DNA from: Clostridia bacterium
GTDB lineage: Bacteria > Bacillota > Clostridia > Oscillospirales > Acutalibacteraceae
NCBI GenBank assembly: GCA_017403265.1
Contig: JAFQOJ010000016.1
Span: 1 to 64,000, forward strand
DNA: 64,000 nucleotides
Direction: 5' to 3'
Shown: piece by piece, positions 15,918 to 23,588 of the stretch
Position numbering within the stretch: position 1 is the stretch's first letter
Layout of the letters: each line of letters begins with the position of its first letter
Translations under genes and position numbers: made by a program
Notes under the pieces: generated by a model
What the model saw: only the letters and a program-made list of their open reading frames with translations
The model's database searches: none
What the model was told of the DNA's origin: nothing

Positions 15918-15971
15918 TGTGTGAAAGCTTTTTATTGGTCAAAATAGCCAAAAATCGACCCATTTTTTATT

Positions 15972-16000
15972 TTGACACTACCAAAAAAATGAGTTATAAT
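15972..16000 (+). promoter_or_regulatory. SigA promoter of the G5/3D-domain gene
   Basis: TTGACA (15972-15977), 17-base spacer, TATAAT (15995-16000): a near-consensus promoter 68 bases upstream of ATG 16069. Confidence 0.88.
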
Positions 16001-16068
16001 ATCACTTGCTTTGAAAATAAGGGCTGAAAATACATTCTTACTTTAGCCCGAATTAAAGGAGTTATTGG

Positions 16069-17130
16069 ATGAAAGAAAGAATAAAGGGTAAGCTGTCGGC
16101 TTTGATTAAAAGCAGACGATTGCGTTTAGGTGCTATGGCTCTTTTTACAGCCGCCGCCATCGCAAGTGCTACTTTACTAAACTGCTCAATCCACACAATT
16201 AAAATATTCGACGGCACTAAAACCTATACAGTTCGTTCGCTTGATAACAATATAGCTTTAGCTATCGAAACAGCTGACCTTACTTCAGAAGACTATGAAG
16301 TTACCGAAACCAAAACTGCTGATAAAATGACTTCGGTAAAAATTTCTTACGGCTATCCCGTTTACATCACCTGCGGTGACAAAACACACGAAATTACATT
16401 TTTCGGCGGAACTGTTAAATCAGCTTTAAAAGAAGCAGGCTTTACACCTGATAAATACGATTTTGTTGAGCCCAAACTTGACACAGTTATCACAGAAACC
16501 ACCTATATTGATTACACAAATGTTGATTATATTAAATCAACTAAAACCGAAACTATCCCCCACGGCACCAAAAAAGTTTATACTACCGAATTAAAGGAAG
16601 GTACTAAAAAGGTTACTCGCGAGGGTAAGGACGGCGTTAAAAAAATTACTTTAGTAGAAAAGCTTGTAAACGGTGTTTCTATAGAAACCGAGGAAAGCAG
16701 TAAAGTGATTACAAAGCCTGTATCTGCGAAGATTTTGGTAGGCAAAAAAGCAACAAAGACATCAACCAAGGGACATATTTCTACCCTTTCTTCAAAAAAG
16801 GAGATTGAGTTAGACGAAAACGGTGTTCCGGTTAACTATAAATCTAAAATGAAGGTTCGCGCAACCGCTTACACCCACACAGGCAACCGCTGTTCTACAG
16901 GCGTTAAGCCGCAACCGGGTTACATTGCAGTAAACCCGAAGGTTATCCCCTACGGTACTGAGATGTTTATTAAAACAACCGATGGCAAATACATCTACGG
17001 CTATGCCGTTGCAGCAGACACTGGCGGATTTATAAAAAGACACCCCACCGGTATAGATTTATTCTTCGATACCGAAAGTGAATGTCGTCAATTTGGTGTT
17101 AGAACAGCTGAAATTTATATTTTAAACTAA
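16069..17130 (+). CDS. cell-wall protein with ubiquitin-like, G5 and 3D domains (YabE/Rpf-like)
   Basis: A 353-residue exported protein with a basic N-terminus and one hydrophobic helix (about 19-40). Next comes a DUF348-type ubiquitin-like repeat (THEITFFGGTVKSALKEAGF), then a G5 domain (about 155-240, 'KTETIPHGTKKVYTTELKEG' to 'VITKPVSAKILVG'), and a C-terminal 3D domain (about 262-353). The 3D domain carries the conserved Asp residues in AADTGG and GIDLFF, with ATAYTHTG. 3D domains are lytic transglycosylase-like folds, so it likely cuts or remodels peptidoglycan, as in the YabE/resuscitation group. It is monocistronic behind a strong promoter. Confidence 0.9.
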   Translation: MKERIKGKLSALIKSRRLRLGAMALFTAAAIASATLLNCSIHTIKIFDGTKTYTVRSLDNNIALAIETADLTSEDYEVTETKTADKMTSVKISYGYPVYITCGDKTHEITFFGGTVKSALKEAGFTPDKYDFVEPKLDTVITETTYIDYTNVDYIKSTKTETIPHGTKKVYTTELKEGTKKVTREGKDGVKKITLVEKLVNGVSIETEESSKVITKPVSAKILVGKKATKTSTKGHISTLSSKKEIELDENGVPVNYKSKMKVRATAYTHTGNRCSTGVKPQPGYIAVNPKVIPYGTEMFIKTTDGKYIYGYAVAADTGGFIKRHPTGIDLFFDTESECRQFGVRTAEIYILN

Positions 17131-17136
17131 AACAAA

Positions 17137-17165
17137 ACGGAGTAGCAAATATGACGCTACTCCGT
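17137..17165. repeat. hairpin sharing its stem with the downstream terminator
   Basis: ACGGAGTAGC (17137-17146) pairs with GCTACTCCGT (17156-17165). No T tract follows on the plus strand, but TTTTGTTTTAG follows on the minus strand. The same 10-base stem is repeated at 17431-17453. Confidence 0.7.
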
Positions 17166-17198
17166 AAATTATTTATATCCTTTTTGGAGGGTAATTTT

Positions 17199-17417
17199 AT
17201 GTATGAAAGAATCCGCAATTTGAGAGAAGATAAGGATTTAAGCCAAACTCAAATTGCAAAAATGCTTGGTATGTCACAAACAGGTTATTCAAAATATGAA
17301 ACCGGCGAAAACGATATTCCAACCAACACACTTATAAAGCTTGCTAAATTTTATAATACAAGTATCGATTATTTATTAGGTCAAACAAACCTTAAAGAAA
17401 GATATCCTGAAAAATAG
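17199..17417 (+). CDS. XRE-family helix-turn-helix regulator
   Basis: A 72-residue DNA-binding protein consisting only of a Cro/CI-type helix-turn-helix. RIRNLREDKDLSQTQIAKMLGMSQTGYSKYETGENDIP shows the five-helix fold with the recognition helix around SQTGYSKYE, followed by LIKLAKFYNTSIDYLLGQT. The start is ATG 17199, 8 bases after TTTTTGGAGG; an in-frame ATG at 17151 lies inside a hairpin and lacks a ribosome site. No partner toxin, peptidase or sensor domain is present. The gene is bracketed by two hairpins with the same stem, so it may be a small mobile or duplicated regulatory module. Confidence 0.88.
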   Translation: MYERIRNLREDKDLSQTQIAKMLGMSQTGYSKYETGENDIPTNTLIKLAKFYNTSIDYLLGQTNLKERYPEK

Positions 17418-17430
17418 TTTGTAAAATTTA

Positions 17431-17459
17431 ACGGAGTAGCATTGCTACTCCGTTTTTTT
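17431..17459. terminator. rho-independent terminator after the XRE gene
   Basis: ACGGAGTAGC (17431-17440), ATT loop, GCTACTCCGT (17444-17453), then a T7 run. It overlaps the 3' end of the convergent malQ. Confidence 0.88.
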
Positions 17460-18944
17460 GTTCTTTGTTTTAGGGGTTCTTCCGTAGGTTTCGGTATACT
17501 CGGCAATAATTTTTGCAAGCCAATCATTAATATTGCTGCCTTCAATTCGCCATTTCCAATTTTCGCCCACAGTAGAAGGAGTATTTATTCTACCCTCACT
17601 GCCCTTGCCTATTAAATCCGCCATCATTAAAATACAAGTATCTGCTACTGATGAAAGCGCCGACTTCATCATAGCCCAGTTAAAGCCTTCGGTAGATTTA
17701 CTGTCTAAATATTTTTCAGCAAACTCAACCTCCTCTTTAGAGGTATTTTGCGCCCAACCGATAATAGTATCGTTATCATGGGTTCCTGTATAAACAACGC
17801 AATTTTTAGCAAAATTGTGGGGTAAATATTGGCTTTCCTTTTCCGTATCAAAAGCAAACTGCAAAACCTTCATACCCGGATATCCCGATTTTTTAAGCAT
17901 TTTTAAAACCGCGGGTGTCAAAAAGCCTAAGTCTTCTGCTATAATCGGCAAATCCGAGCCAAGCTCGTCTTCAATGGCTTTGAAAATTGCTATATTCGGC
18001 CCCTTAACCCATTTTCCTTTTTTGGCATTAGTAGCGCCGTAGGGTATTGAATAATAGGACTCAAACCCTCTGAAATGGTCAATACGGACACAGTCATAAA
18101 GTGATAAAACATACTTTATGCGTTTTTTCCACCAAGCAAAGTTTTCCTCTTTCATAAGCGACCAATTATAAAGCGGATTACCCCATAATTGACCGTCTTC
18201 GGAAAAAGCATCAGGCGGACAGCCTGCAACCGCCGTAGGCTTTAGAGCTTCATCTAACTGAAACTGTTCGGGCTCACTCCAAACATCAACCGAATCATAG
18301 GCAACATAAATTGGTATATCACCAATTATTTTTATACCTTTTTTATTAGCATATTCTTTTAACGCTTTCCATTGCAGTGAAAACATATACTGCACAAAGC
18401 AATAAAATTCTATCGTATCTGCGTGCTGTGCTTTAGCTTTTTCAAGCGCCTGTATATCGCGTTTTCTAAGCGGTTCGTCCCAATTTTCCCAAGCTACATC
18501 ATCATTTGCATTTTTAAGCGCCATAAAAAGCGCGTATTCGGGCAGCCAAAAGCTATTTTCTTCTAAAAATGCTTTATATCTATCGTCCGCATTAAAACGC
18601 GCAAACGCAAGCTTCAGCAAATCTATTCTGTTTTCATAAAGCTTTCCATAATCTATACTGTCGCAATCACACCCAAAGTCAAAGCTTTCAAACTCTTCGT
18701 TAGTTAAAAAACCGCCCACTATTAAAAGCTCGGGGTCAATAAAATAGGGGTTGCCTGCGTAGGCCGAAAATGACTGATACGGCGAATCACCGTAATTGGT
18801 TGGATTAAGGGGTAATATTTGCCACCAGGTTTGCTTCGCCGTTTCCAAAAAATCAACAAAACGGTATGCCTCTTTGCCCAGCGTACCTATACCACCCTTT
18901 GATGGCAAGGAAAATATTGGCATTAAAATTCCGCTACTTCTCAA
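17445..18944 (-). CDS. malQ: 4-alpha-glucanotransferase (amylomaltase, GH77)
   Basis: A 499-residue cytoplasmic enzyme that transfers maltooligosyl units during maltodextrin or glycogen use. The N-terminus RSSGILMPIFSLPSKGGIGTLG and the WWQILPLNPTNYGDSPYQSFSAYAGNP block are diagnostic. The catalytic nucleophile Asp is in CVRIDHFRGF, the acid Glu in IIAEDLGF, and the transition-state Asp in YTGTHDNDT. I take TTG 18944 as the start because AAAGGTG lies 6-7 bases upstream and it matches the usual N-terminus; GTG 18953 is possible. The lone RnfD-like gene precedes it by 57 bases on the same strand. Confidence 0.93.
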   Translation of the reverse strand: MRSSGILMPIFSLPSKGGIGTLGKEAYRFVDFLETAKQTWWQILPLNPTNYGDSPYQSFSAYAGNPYFIDPELLIVGGFLTNEEFESFDFGCDCDSIDYGKLYENRIDLLKLAFARFNADDRYKAFLEENSFWLPEYALFMALKNANDDVAWENWDEPLRKRDIQALEKAKAQHADTIEFYCFVQYMFSLQWKALKEYANKKGIKIIGDIPIYVAYDSVDVWSEPEQFQLDEALKPTAVAGCPPDAFSEDGQLWGNPLYNWSLMKEENFAWWKKRIKYVLSLYDCVRIDHFRGFESYYSIPYGATNAKKGKWVKGPNIAIFKAIEDELGSDLPIIAEDLGFLTPAVLKMLKKSGYPGMKVLQFAFDTEKESQYLPHNFAKNCVVYTGTHDNDTIIGWAQNTSKEEVEFAEKYLDSKSTEGFNWAMMKSALSSVADTCILMMADLIGKGSEGRINTPSTVGENWKWRIEGSNINDWLAKIIAEYTETYGRTPKTKNKKTE

Positions 18945-19000
18945 AAAATTCACCTTTTCTAAATGTAAACTTACTAATAACTTTCCGCGTGTTAAGGTAT

Positions 19001-20008
19001 TTATACCGAAAACGCCATTTTAAACCTATTCAAAAGCTTTTTGAAATCGGGCTTTTTAATAAACCCTATAAGCGCTTTAATATTCTTTCTTGTTACATAT
19101 ATAAAAATTATATCGGCAATAAGCATCGCTAAATAAACTCCCTCAGTTTTTAAAACAGCGCGAATAATAAAGGTTAAAACAGCGCAAGCCGCACCGTATA
19201 AAATCTTCTTTATACGCGAAGACTTGCGGAAGCTGTAATCGAAAGTTAAAAAGAACGCCGCAAAAAAGATACCGCCACCCAAAAGGGATATCGCTAAATC
19301 CTGACCGAATATGAGAGCCAGCACTGCAGACGAGAAAATAAAGCTTGCAGGTATTATAGGGTTTATAACTCCGCGTAGCATTAAATACACTCCGCCTAAA
19401 AGGGCAAAAAGTATAGATGTATCACCTATGTTACCGCTATGTATACCAAAAAACAGATATTTAGCAGGCTCTACATACGAATAACTAAAAAAGAAGGAAT
19501 CAACAGGTATTCTTCCCACTCCGCCTACAAACGGAATAGCATAGCTTGTAAAAGCTTTATAAAAAACAACTTCCAATATAAAGCGTGAAAGCAACAAGCA
19601 AGTAGTAAACCTTATACCGTTATTTTTAAATACAGTTTTTCTTAAAATGATTAATATAATGTTAAGCACCACTATTAGCAAAATATTAAGACGGCTACTA
19701 AGAGTTAGGCCCATCAAAAGACCGATAATAGCGGTGGAATAATCTATCCTTTTTTCTTTTTTTATAATAAGGCTCCATAAAGCATCTAATCCTACAGATA
19801 ATATTACCGATACAAGTAATACAAGCACTGCCTTAAAACCGAAAATAAGCGATCCGAAAATTGCCATAGGCAAAAGCGCGATAAATATTTCTGCTAAATC
19901 CAGTTTGGAAAGCGCGGTTTTTGTAGGCATTTCTTGCTTTGTAAAGAAATTAACAACAGAAGAAATACTTTGCTTTAAAATCCCAAAAGCCTTTTCTTTG
20001 ATTTTCAT
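19001..20008 (-). CDS. stand-alone RnfD/NqrB-like membrane protein
   Basis: A 335-residue polytopic protein with about nine hydrophobic helices and the RnfD/NqrB pattern. A block near 185-215, 'FGIHSGNIGDTSILFALLGGVYLMLRGVINPIIPAS', is typical of the family. In Rnf and Nqr complexes this subunit carries covalent FMN on a Thr in an SGAT-type motif. In the corresponding segment here (GRIPVDSFFFSYSYVEP) I cannot find that motif. No other rnf genes are in the window. It may be a repurposed flavin-free transporter-like member or a component working with distant rnf genes. AAAGGAG precedes the ATG. Confidence 0.75.
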   Translation of the reverse strand: MKIKEKAFGILKQSISSVVNFFTKQEMPTKTALSKLDLAEIFIALLPMAIFGSLIFGFKAVLVLLVSVILSVGLDALWSLIIKKEKRIDYSTAIIGLLMGLTLSSRLNILLIVVLNIILIILRKTVFKNNGIRFTTCLLLSRFILEVVFYKAFTSYAIPFVGGVGRIPVDSFFFSYSYVEPAKYLFFGIHSGNIGDTSILFALLGGVYLMLRGVINPIIPASFIFSSAVLALIFGQDLAISLLGGGIFFAAFFLTFDYSFRKSSRIKKILYGAACAVLTFIIRAVLKTEGVYLAMLIADIIFIYVTRKNIKALIGFIKKPDFKKLLNRFKMAFSV

Positions 20009-20075
20009 TGGCTTTCTCCTTTAAAAAATATATTTACATTTTACTATATTAGTTGCATTTTTTCAAGTATATACG

Positions 20076-20104
20076 TTGCCAAATTAGGTGAAATATGGTA
20101 TACT
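20076..20104 (+). promoter_or_regulatory. SigA promoter of the TIM-barrel isomerase gene
   Basis: TTGCCA (20076-20081), 17-base spacer, TATACT (20099-20104). It excludes the GTG at 20105 as a start. Confidence 0.78.
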
Positions 20105-20134
20105 GTGTTCGGAAAATTTATAAGGTGTGATTAT

Positions 20135-20998
20135 ATGAAAATTTCTACTCAAATTGACTGCGGTGCAAACTGTATAGGCGAACAAAAAACTATTGAACTT
20201 ATCGCTAAAGCAGGCTTTGATGCTTGGGATTTTTCTATGTTCAATATGGCAAAGTATAATTATCAGGAAAAGTGCCTTCGCGAAAATGACCATCCCCTTG
20301 CAAGCAGTAAATATCTTAAATTTGCACGCGAGCTTAAAAAAATAGGTGAAGCAAACGGCATACACTGCAACCAGTCACATGCGCCGTTTCCGTCCTACGC
20401 AAAGTGTGTAAGGGATTATTTAAAACGCGCCATTGAATGTACTGCCGAAGCGGGCGGTAAAATTTGCGTTATTCATCCCGATAATTACGGCACAGCCGAG
20501 CAAAATGCCGAAATGTATTTAGAGCTTTTACCCTTTGCGAAGGGATGCGGCGTAAAAATCGCCACCGAAAATATGTGGTGTTGGGACAAGGAAAAGGACC
20601 AAGCTTCCTTTGCAGCATGTGCTACACCCGAAAGCTTCAACGCGCATCTTGATGCTGTTAATGACGATTACCTTGTTGCCTGCCTTGATATAGGTCACGC
20701 CGAAATGAAAGGTGTTAACACAAGCGCGGTAGAAATGATACACGCATTAGGTCCGCGCCTTAAGGCGCTACATATTCACGATAACGACCTTCACCACGAC
20801 TCACATCAAATTCCGTTTTCTATGAATATTGACTTTACTCCCATCGTAAAAGCCCTAAAAGATATAAACTACGACGGTTATTTCACATTAGAAGCCGATA
20901 ATTACTTGATACCGTTTACAAGGGATAACTTCTTTGAAGGAACTAAAGACCTTGCAAATGCAGCACGCCAACTTGCAAATATGTTTGAAAGCTTATAA
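20135..20998 (+). CDS. sugar phosphate isomerase/epimerase (xylose isomerase-like TIM barrel)
   Basis: A 287-residue cytoplasmic protein of the AP-endonuclease-2/xylose-isomerase TIM-barrel superfamily. The order is ELIAKAGFDAWDFSMF (about 22-37), then HCNQSHAPF, CVIHPDN with metal-binding His, IATENMW carrying the catalytic Glu, CLDIGHAEM with Asp and His, LHIHDND and FTLEAD with the last metal Glu. The residues for a divalent metal site are therefore intact. It probably isomerises or epimerises a sugar or inositol-type ketone; the exact substrate cannot be assigned. It is monocistronic, with a promoter at 20076-20104 and AAGGTG before ATG 20135. Confidence 0.87.
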   Translation: MKISTQIDCGANCIGEQKTIELIAKAGFDAWDFSMFNMAKYNYQEKCLRENDHPLASSKYLKFARELKKIGEANGIHCNQSHAPFPSYAKCVRDYLKRAIECTAEAGGKICVIHPDNYGTAEQNAEMYLELLPFAKGCGVKIATENMWCWDKEKDQASFAACATPESFNAHLDAVNDDYLVACLDIGHAEMKGVNTSAVEMIHALGPRLKALHIHDNDLHHDSHQIPFSMNIDFTPIVKALKDINYDGYFTLEADNYLIPFTRDNFFEGTKDLANAARQLANMFESL

Positions 20999-21007
20999 AA
21001 ATGTTAA

Positions 21008-21038
21008 AATCCCCTTAGAGCAACGCCCTAAGGGGATT
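21008..21038. terminator. bidirectional terminator between isomerase and acpP
   Basis: AATCCCCTTAG (21008-21018) pairs with CTAAGGGGATT (21028-21038) around a 9-base loop, flanked by A/T-rich tails on both strands. Confidence 0.85.
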
Positions 21039-21046
21039 AAAATTTA

Positions 21047-21274
21047 TTACTGATTGTTTTCAATATATTCAGCTAAATCACCGATAGTTTTAATATTTTC
21101 AATTTCTTCGTCGGGGATTTCAACGCTGAATTCGTCCTCAAGCGACATTAAAATTTCAACAACATCTAAACTGTCAGCATTTAAATCCTTAGCAATGTCT
21201 GTTTCAAGTGTTAATTCTTCTACATCAACATCAAGTTGTTCTGCCAAAATTGATTTGATTTTATCTACTATCAT
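21047..21274 (-). CDS. acpP: acyl carrier protein
   Basis: A 75-residue acidic, all-helical acyl carrier protein. The phosphopantetheine attachment Ser is in the DLNADSLDVVEILM motif (about residue 35), and the family's charged helix III (DEEIENIKTIGDL) follows. It carries growing acyl chains for fatty-acid synthesis, or for a specialised acyl pathway, since no fab genes are adjacent. It has its own promoter (21323-21351). A perfect hairpin, CTGTCG-AAAAA-CGACAG (21294-21310 on the plus strand), lies in its 5' leader upstream of the ribosome site and may stabilise the mRNA. Confidence 0.95.
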   Translation of the reverse strand: MIVDKIKSILAEQLDVDVEELTLETDIAKDLNADSLDVVEILMSLEDEFSVEIPDEEIENIKTIGDLAEYIENNQ

Positions 21275-21322
21275 AAATAACCTCCTAAATAATCTGTCGA
21301 AAAACGACAGCTTCTATATAAA

Positions 21323-21351
21323 ATAATATGTTGATTTGACTCATTTGTCAA
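21323..21351 (-). promoter_or_regulatory. SigA promoter of acpP
   Basis: On the minus strand, TTGACA (21351-21346), 17-base spacer, TATTAT (21328-21323). No FapR-type box was recognised. Confidence 0.83.
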
Positions 21352-21378
21352 TACTTTTTTTATATTATATAAAAAAGG

Positions 21379-21407
21379 TTGCAAAATTATGTTATTTAAT
21401 TTATAAT
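21379..21407 (+). promoter_or_regulatory. SigA promoter of proS
   Basis: TTGCAA (21379-21384), 17-base spacer, TATAAT (21402-21407). TSS near 21414 leaves a leader of about 50 nt, too short for a T-box. Confidence 0.8.
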
Positions 21408-21431
21408 AAGTTATTATGAGCATTTAATAAG

Positions 21432-21466
21432 AAAGGCAGGTAGGTGCTTTTAGCACCGTTGCTATG
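21432..21466 (+). promoter_or_regulatory. ribosome site separated from proS start by a small hairpin
   Basis: AAAGGCAGG (about 21432-21440) is 23 bases from ATG 21464, too far for normal initiation. The gap contains GGTGC-TTTTA-GCACC (21443-21457). Folding of that stem would bring the ribosome site to roughly 8 bases from the start. Confidence 0.5.
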
Positions 21467-22897
21467 GCTAAGGAAAAATTAGTAAAATCCATAACCTCTA
21501 TGAATGAAGACTTTGCAAAATGGTATACCGATGTATGCATTAAAGCAGAGCTTATCGATTACGCATCAGTTAAGGGTTGTATGATTATTCGCCCCTACGG
21601 ATACGCTATTTGGGAGAACATTCAAAAGAATATGGACGCTCTTTTCAAAGAAAAGGGCCACGAAAATGTATATATGCCGATGTTTATTCCCGAAAGCCTT
21701 TTACAAAAGGAAAAAGACCACGTTGAAGGCTTTGCGCCCGAGGTTGCCTGGGTTACACACGGTGGCGAAGAAGAGTTGGAAGAGCGCCTTTGCGTTCGCC
21801 CCACTTCCGAAACCTTGTTCTGCGACCATTTTAAAAATATAGTTCATTCTTACCGCGATTTACCAAAGCTTTATAATCAGTGGTGCAGTGTTGTTCGTTG
21901 GGAGAAAACTACCCGCCCCTTCTTACGTTCGCGTGAGTTTTTATGGCAGGAAGGTCATACCCTTCACGCAACAAAAGAAGAAGCTGAAAAAGAAACTATT
22001 CAGCAATTAAACGTTTATGCTAAATTTGCCGAAGAATACCTTGCTATGCCGGTTGTAAAGGGTGTTAAAACCGCTAAAGAGCGTTTTGCAGGCGCTGAGG
22101 ATACATACACTATTGAAGCTTTGATGCACGACGGTAAGGCTTTACAAAGCGGCACTTCGCATTTCTTTGGTGACGGCTTTGCAAGAGCTTTTGATATTAC
22201 CTTTACCGATAAAAACAACCAGCCGCAGTATCCGTTCCAAACTTCTTGGGGTACTACCACCCGCCTTATCGGTGCAGTTATTATGACTCACGGTGACGAC
22301 AACGGTTTGGTTCTTCCCCCTATGATTGCTCCTATTCAGGCTGTGCTTGTTCCCATTGCCACCCATAAGGAAGGTGTGCTTGAAAAATCTAACGAGGTTT
22401 ATGAGCGTATAAATAAAGTTTGCCGTGCTAAAATTGATGCCAGTGAGCAGTCACCCGGTTGGAAGTTTGCCGAATACGAAATGAAGGGTGTTCCGCTTAG
22501 AATAGAGCTTGGCCCTAAGGACATTGAAAATAACGTTTGCGTTGCTGTAAGACGCGATAACGGCGTCAAGGTTGTTGTTAACCTTGACGAATTAGAAACC
22601 AAAATACCCGAGCTTTTAAAGGCAGTACAGGATGGCCTTTACAATAAGGCATTAGCCCGTCGCAACAGTATGACCTACGATGCGCATACTCTTGAAGAGA
22701 TGACCAATATTGCCGAAAATAAACCCGGCTTTATCCGTGCTATGTGGTGTGGCGACCGCGAATGTGAAGACAAGCTAAAGGAAATTGCAGGTGTAACCTC
22801 ACGCTGCATTCCTTTCACTGAGGAGCATTTAAGCGATACCTGTGTTTGCTGCGGTAAAAAAGCAAAACACATGCTCTATTGGGGTAAAGCATATTAA
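21464..22897 (+). CDS. proS: prolyl-tRNA synthetase (short, eukaryote/archaeal-like type)
   Basis: A 477-residue class II synthetase charging tRNA-Pro. It is the compact form lacking the bacterial editing (INS) domain. Motif 1 and the start-proximal DFAKWYTDV / [17 protein letters not shown] sequences match this type. [11 protein letters not shown] is followed by motif 2 ([24 protein letters not shown]). [24 protein letters not shown] is motif 3. An anticodon-binding domain (about 285-390) and a C-terminal zinc-type domain with CGDREC and CVCCGKKA Cys residues complete the protein. The N-terminus [10 protein letters not shown] fits homologues, which supports ATG 21464 despite the unusual ribosome-site spacing. 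A terminator follows at 22914-22945. Confidence 0.95.
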   Translation: MAKEKLVKSITSMNEDFAKWYTDVCIKAELIDYASVKGCMIIRPYGYAIWENIQKNMDALFKEKGHENVYMPMFIPESLLQKEKDHVEGFAPEVAWVTHGGEEELEERLCVRPTSETLFCDHFKNIVHSYRDLPKLYNQWCSVVRWEKTTRPFLRSREFLWQEGHTLHATKEEAEKETIQQLNVYAKFAEEYLAMPVVKGVKTAKERFAGAEDTYTIEALMHDGKALQSGTSHFFGDGFARAFDITFTDKNNQPQYPFQTSWGTTTRLIGAVIMTHGDDNGLVLPPMIAPIQAVLVPIATHKEGVLEKSNEVYERINKVCRAKIDASEQSPGWKFAEYEMKGVPLRIELGPKDIENNVCVAVRRDNGVKVVVNLDELETKIPELLKAVQDGLYNKALARRNSMTYDAHTLEEMTNIAENKPGFIRAMWCGDRECEDKLKEIAGVTSRCIPFTEEHLSDTCVCCGKKAKHMLYWGKAY

Positions 22898-22913
22898 TTT
22901 AAAATATAAAAGT

Positions 22914-22945
22914 TGCCGCAGGCTAATAGCTCGCGGCATTTTTTT
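22914..22945 (+). terminator. rho-independent terminator of proS
   Basis: TGCCGC (22914-22919) pairs with GCGGCA (22933-22938), with further pairing inside, and a T7 tract follows. Confidence 0.85.
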
Positions 22946-23588
22946 ATTTGAACGGATTTAAATTTTTATCATAAATCATTGTGCGAATAACAGAATAATC
23001 TACTGGCGCTATTTTTTCGCTTTCAAAAAATGTAGAAAGCACTAAATTTGGGTTTAGGTTATTCTCATTACCCGCAGTTAAAATTAAGGTTAGCTCGTTT
23101 TCTTTAAGCACCCACTTTTTAATAAGCGGAGCGATATCTATATCCTTTGTGCCACCCTTTTTAGTAGTCTTTTGAGTAATTATTTGCTCTCTTGCGAAAA
23201 AGCCGTTAATTTTCTCTGCTAATTCAACATTAAGCTCATCAAAAATTACTTTAAATTCTGCAAAAACGATTTCTTTCATTTTTAAGATAGGCTCTTTTGC
23301 ATCTAAGAACTCAATATCAGGGATACTTGCTTTATTAAGGTCAAGTACCAACTGCTCATTTGAATAATCGGGGGTTATGATCCTTAAATCCAAAACCTCG
23401 TATTGCCCCTCAAAGCCAAGACTTAAAGGCACCGCAAAATTAAAATATGCGTGCTGATTAAAGCCTTCGGTAAACCAAATGGGAATTTTCGCCTTGTTTA
23501 TAAGACGTGTCATAAATCGGTTCATATCAAGGTGGGATACAAACTTCATTGCACCCTTTTTGCGATAAAAAACTCTAACGTCTCTCAA
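22944..23588 (-). CDS. TIGR03936-family radical-SAM-linked protein (DUF2344)
   Basis: A 214-residue protein that accompanies the TIGR03960 radical SAM enzyme in many Firmicutes. The diagnostic N-terminal pattern RVFYRKKGAMKFVSHLDMNRFMTRLINKAKIPIWFTEGFNQHAYFNFAVPLSLGFEG is complete apart from its start; the rest is a less conserved ferredoxin-like region. The function of the pair is not established. I place the start at TTG 23588, which has GGGAGGG 8 bases upstream and gives the family's usual N-terminus. Earlier in-frame codons overlap the upstream gene more deeply. It overlaps the radical SAM gene by 14 bases, so translation is coupled. Confidence 0.85.
   Translation of the reverse strand: MRDVRVFYRKKGAMKFVSHLDMNRFMTRLINKAKIPIWFTEGFNQHAYFNFAVPLSLGFEGQYEVLDLRIITPDYSNEQLVLDLNKASIPDIEFLDAKEPILKMKEIVFAEFKVIFDELNVELAEKINGFFAREQIITQKTTKKGGTKDIDIAPLIKKWVLKENELTLILTAGNENNLNPNLVLSTFFESEKIAPVDYSVIRTMIYDKNLNPFK

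Noticed and set aside
21408..21463. T-box leader of proS
   Set aside because: The leader is about 50 nt and lacks the specifier loop and the T-box consensus; only a small hairpin is present.
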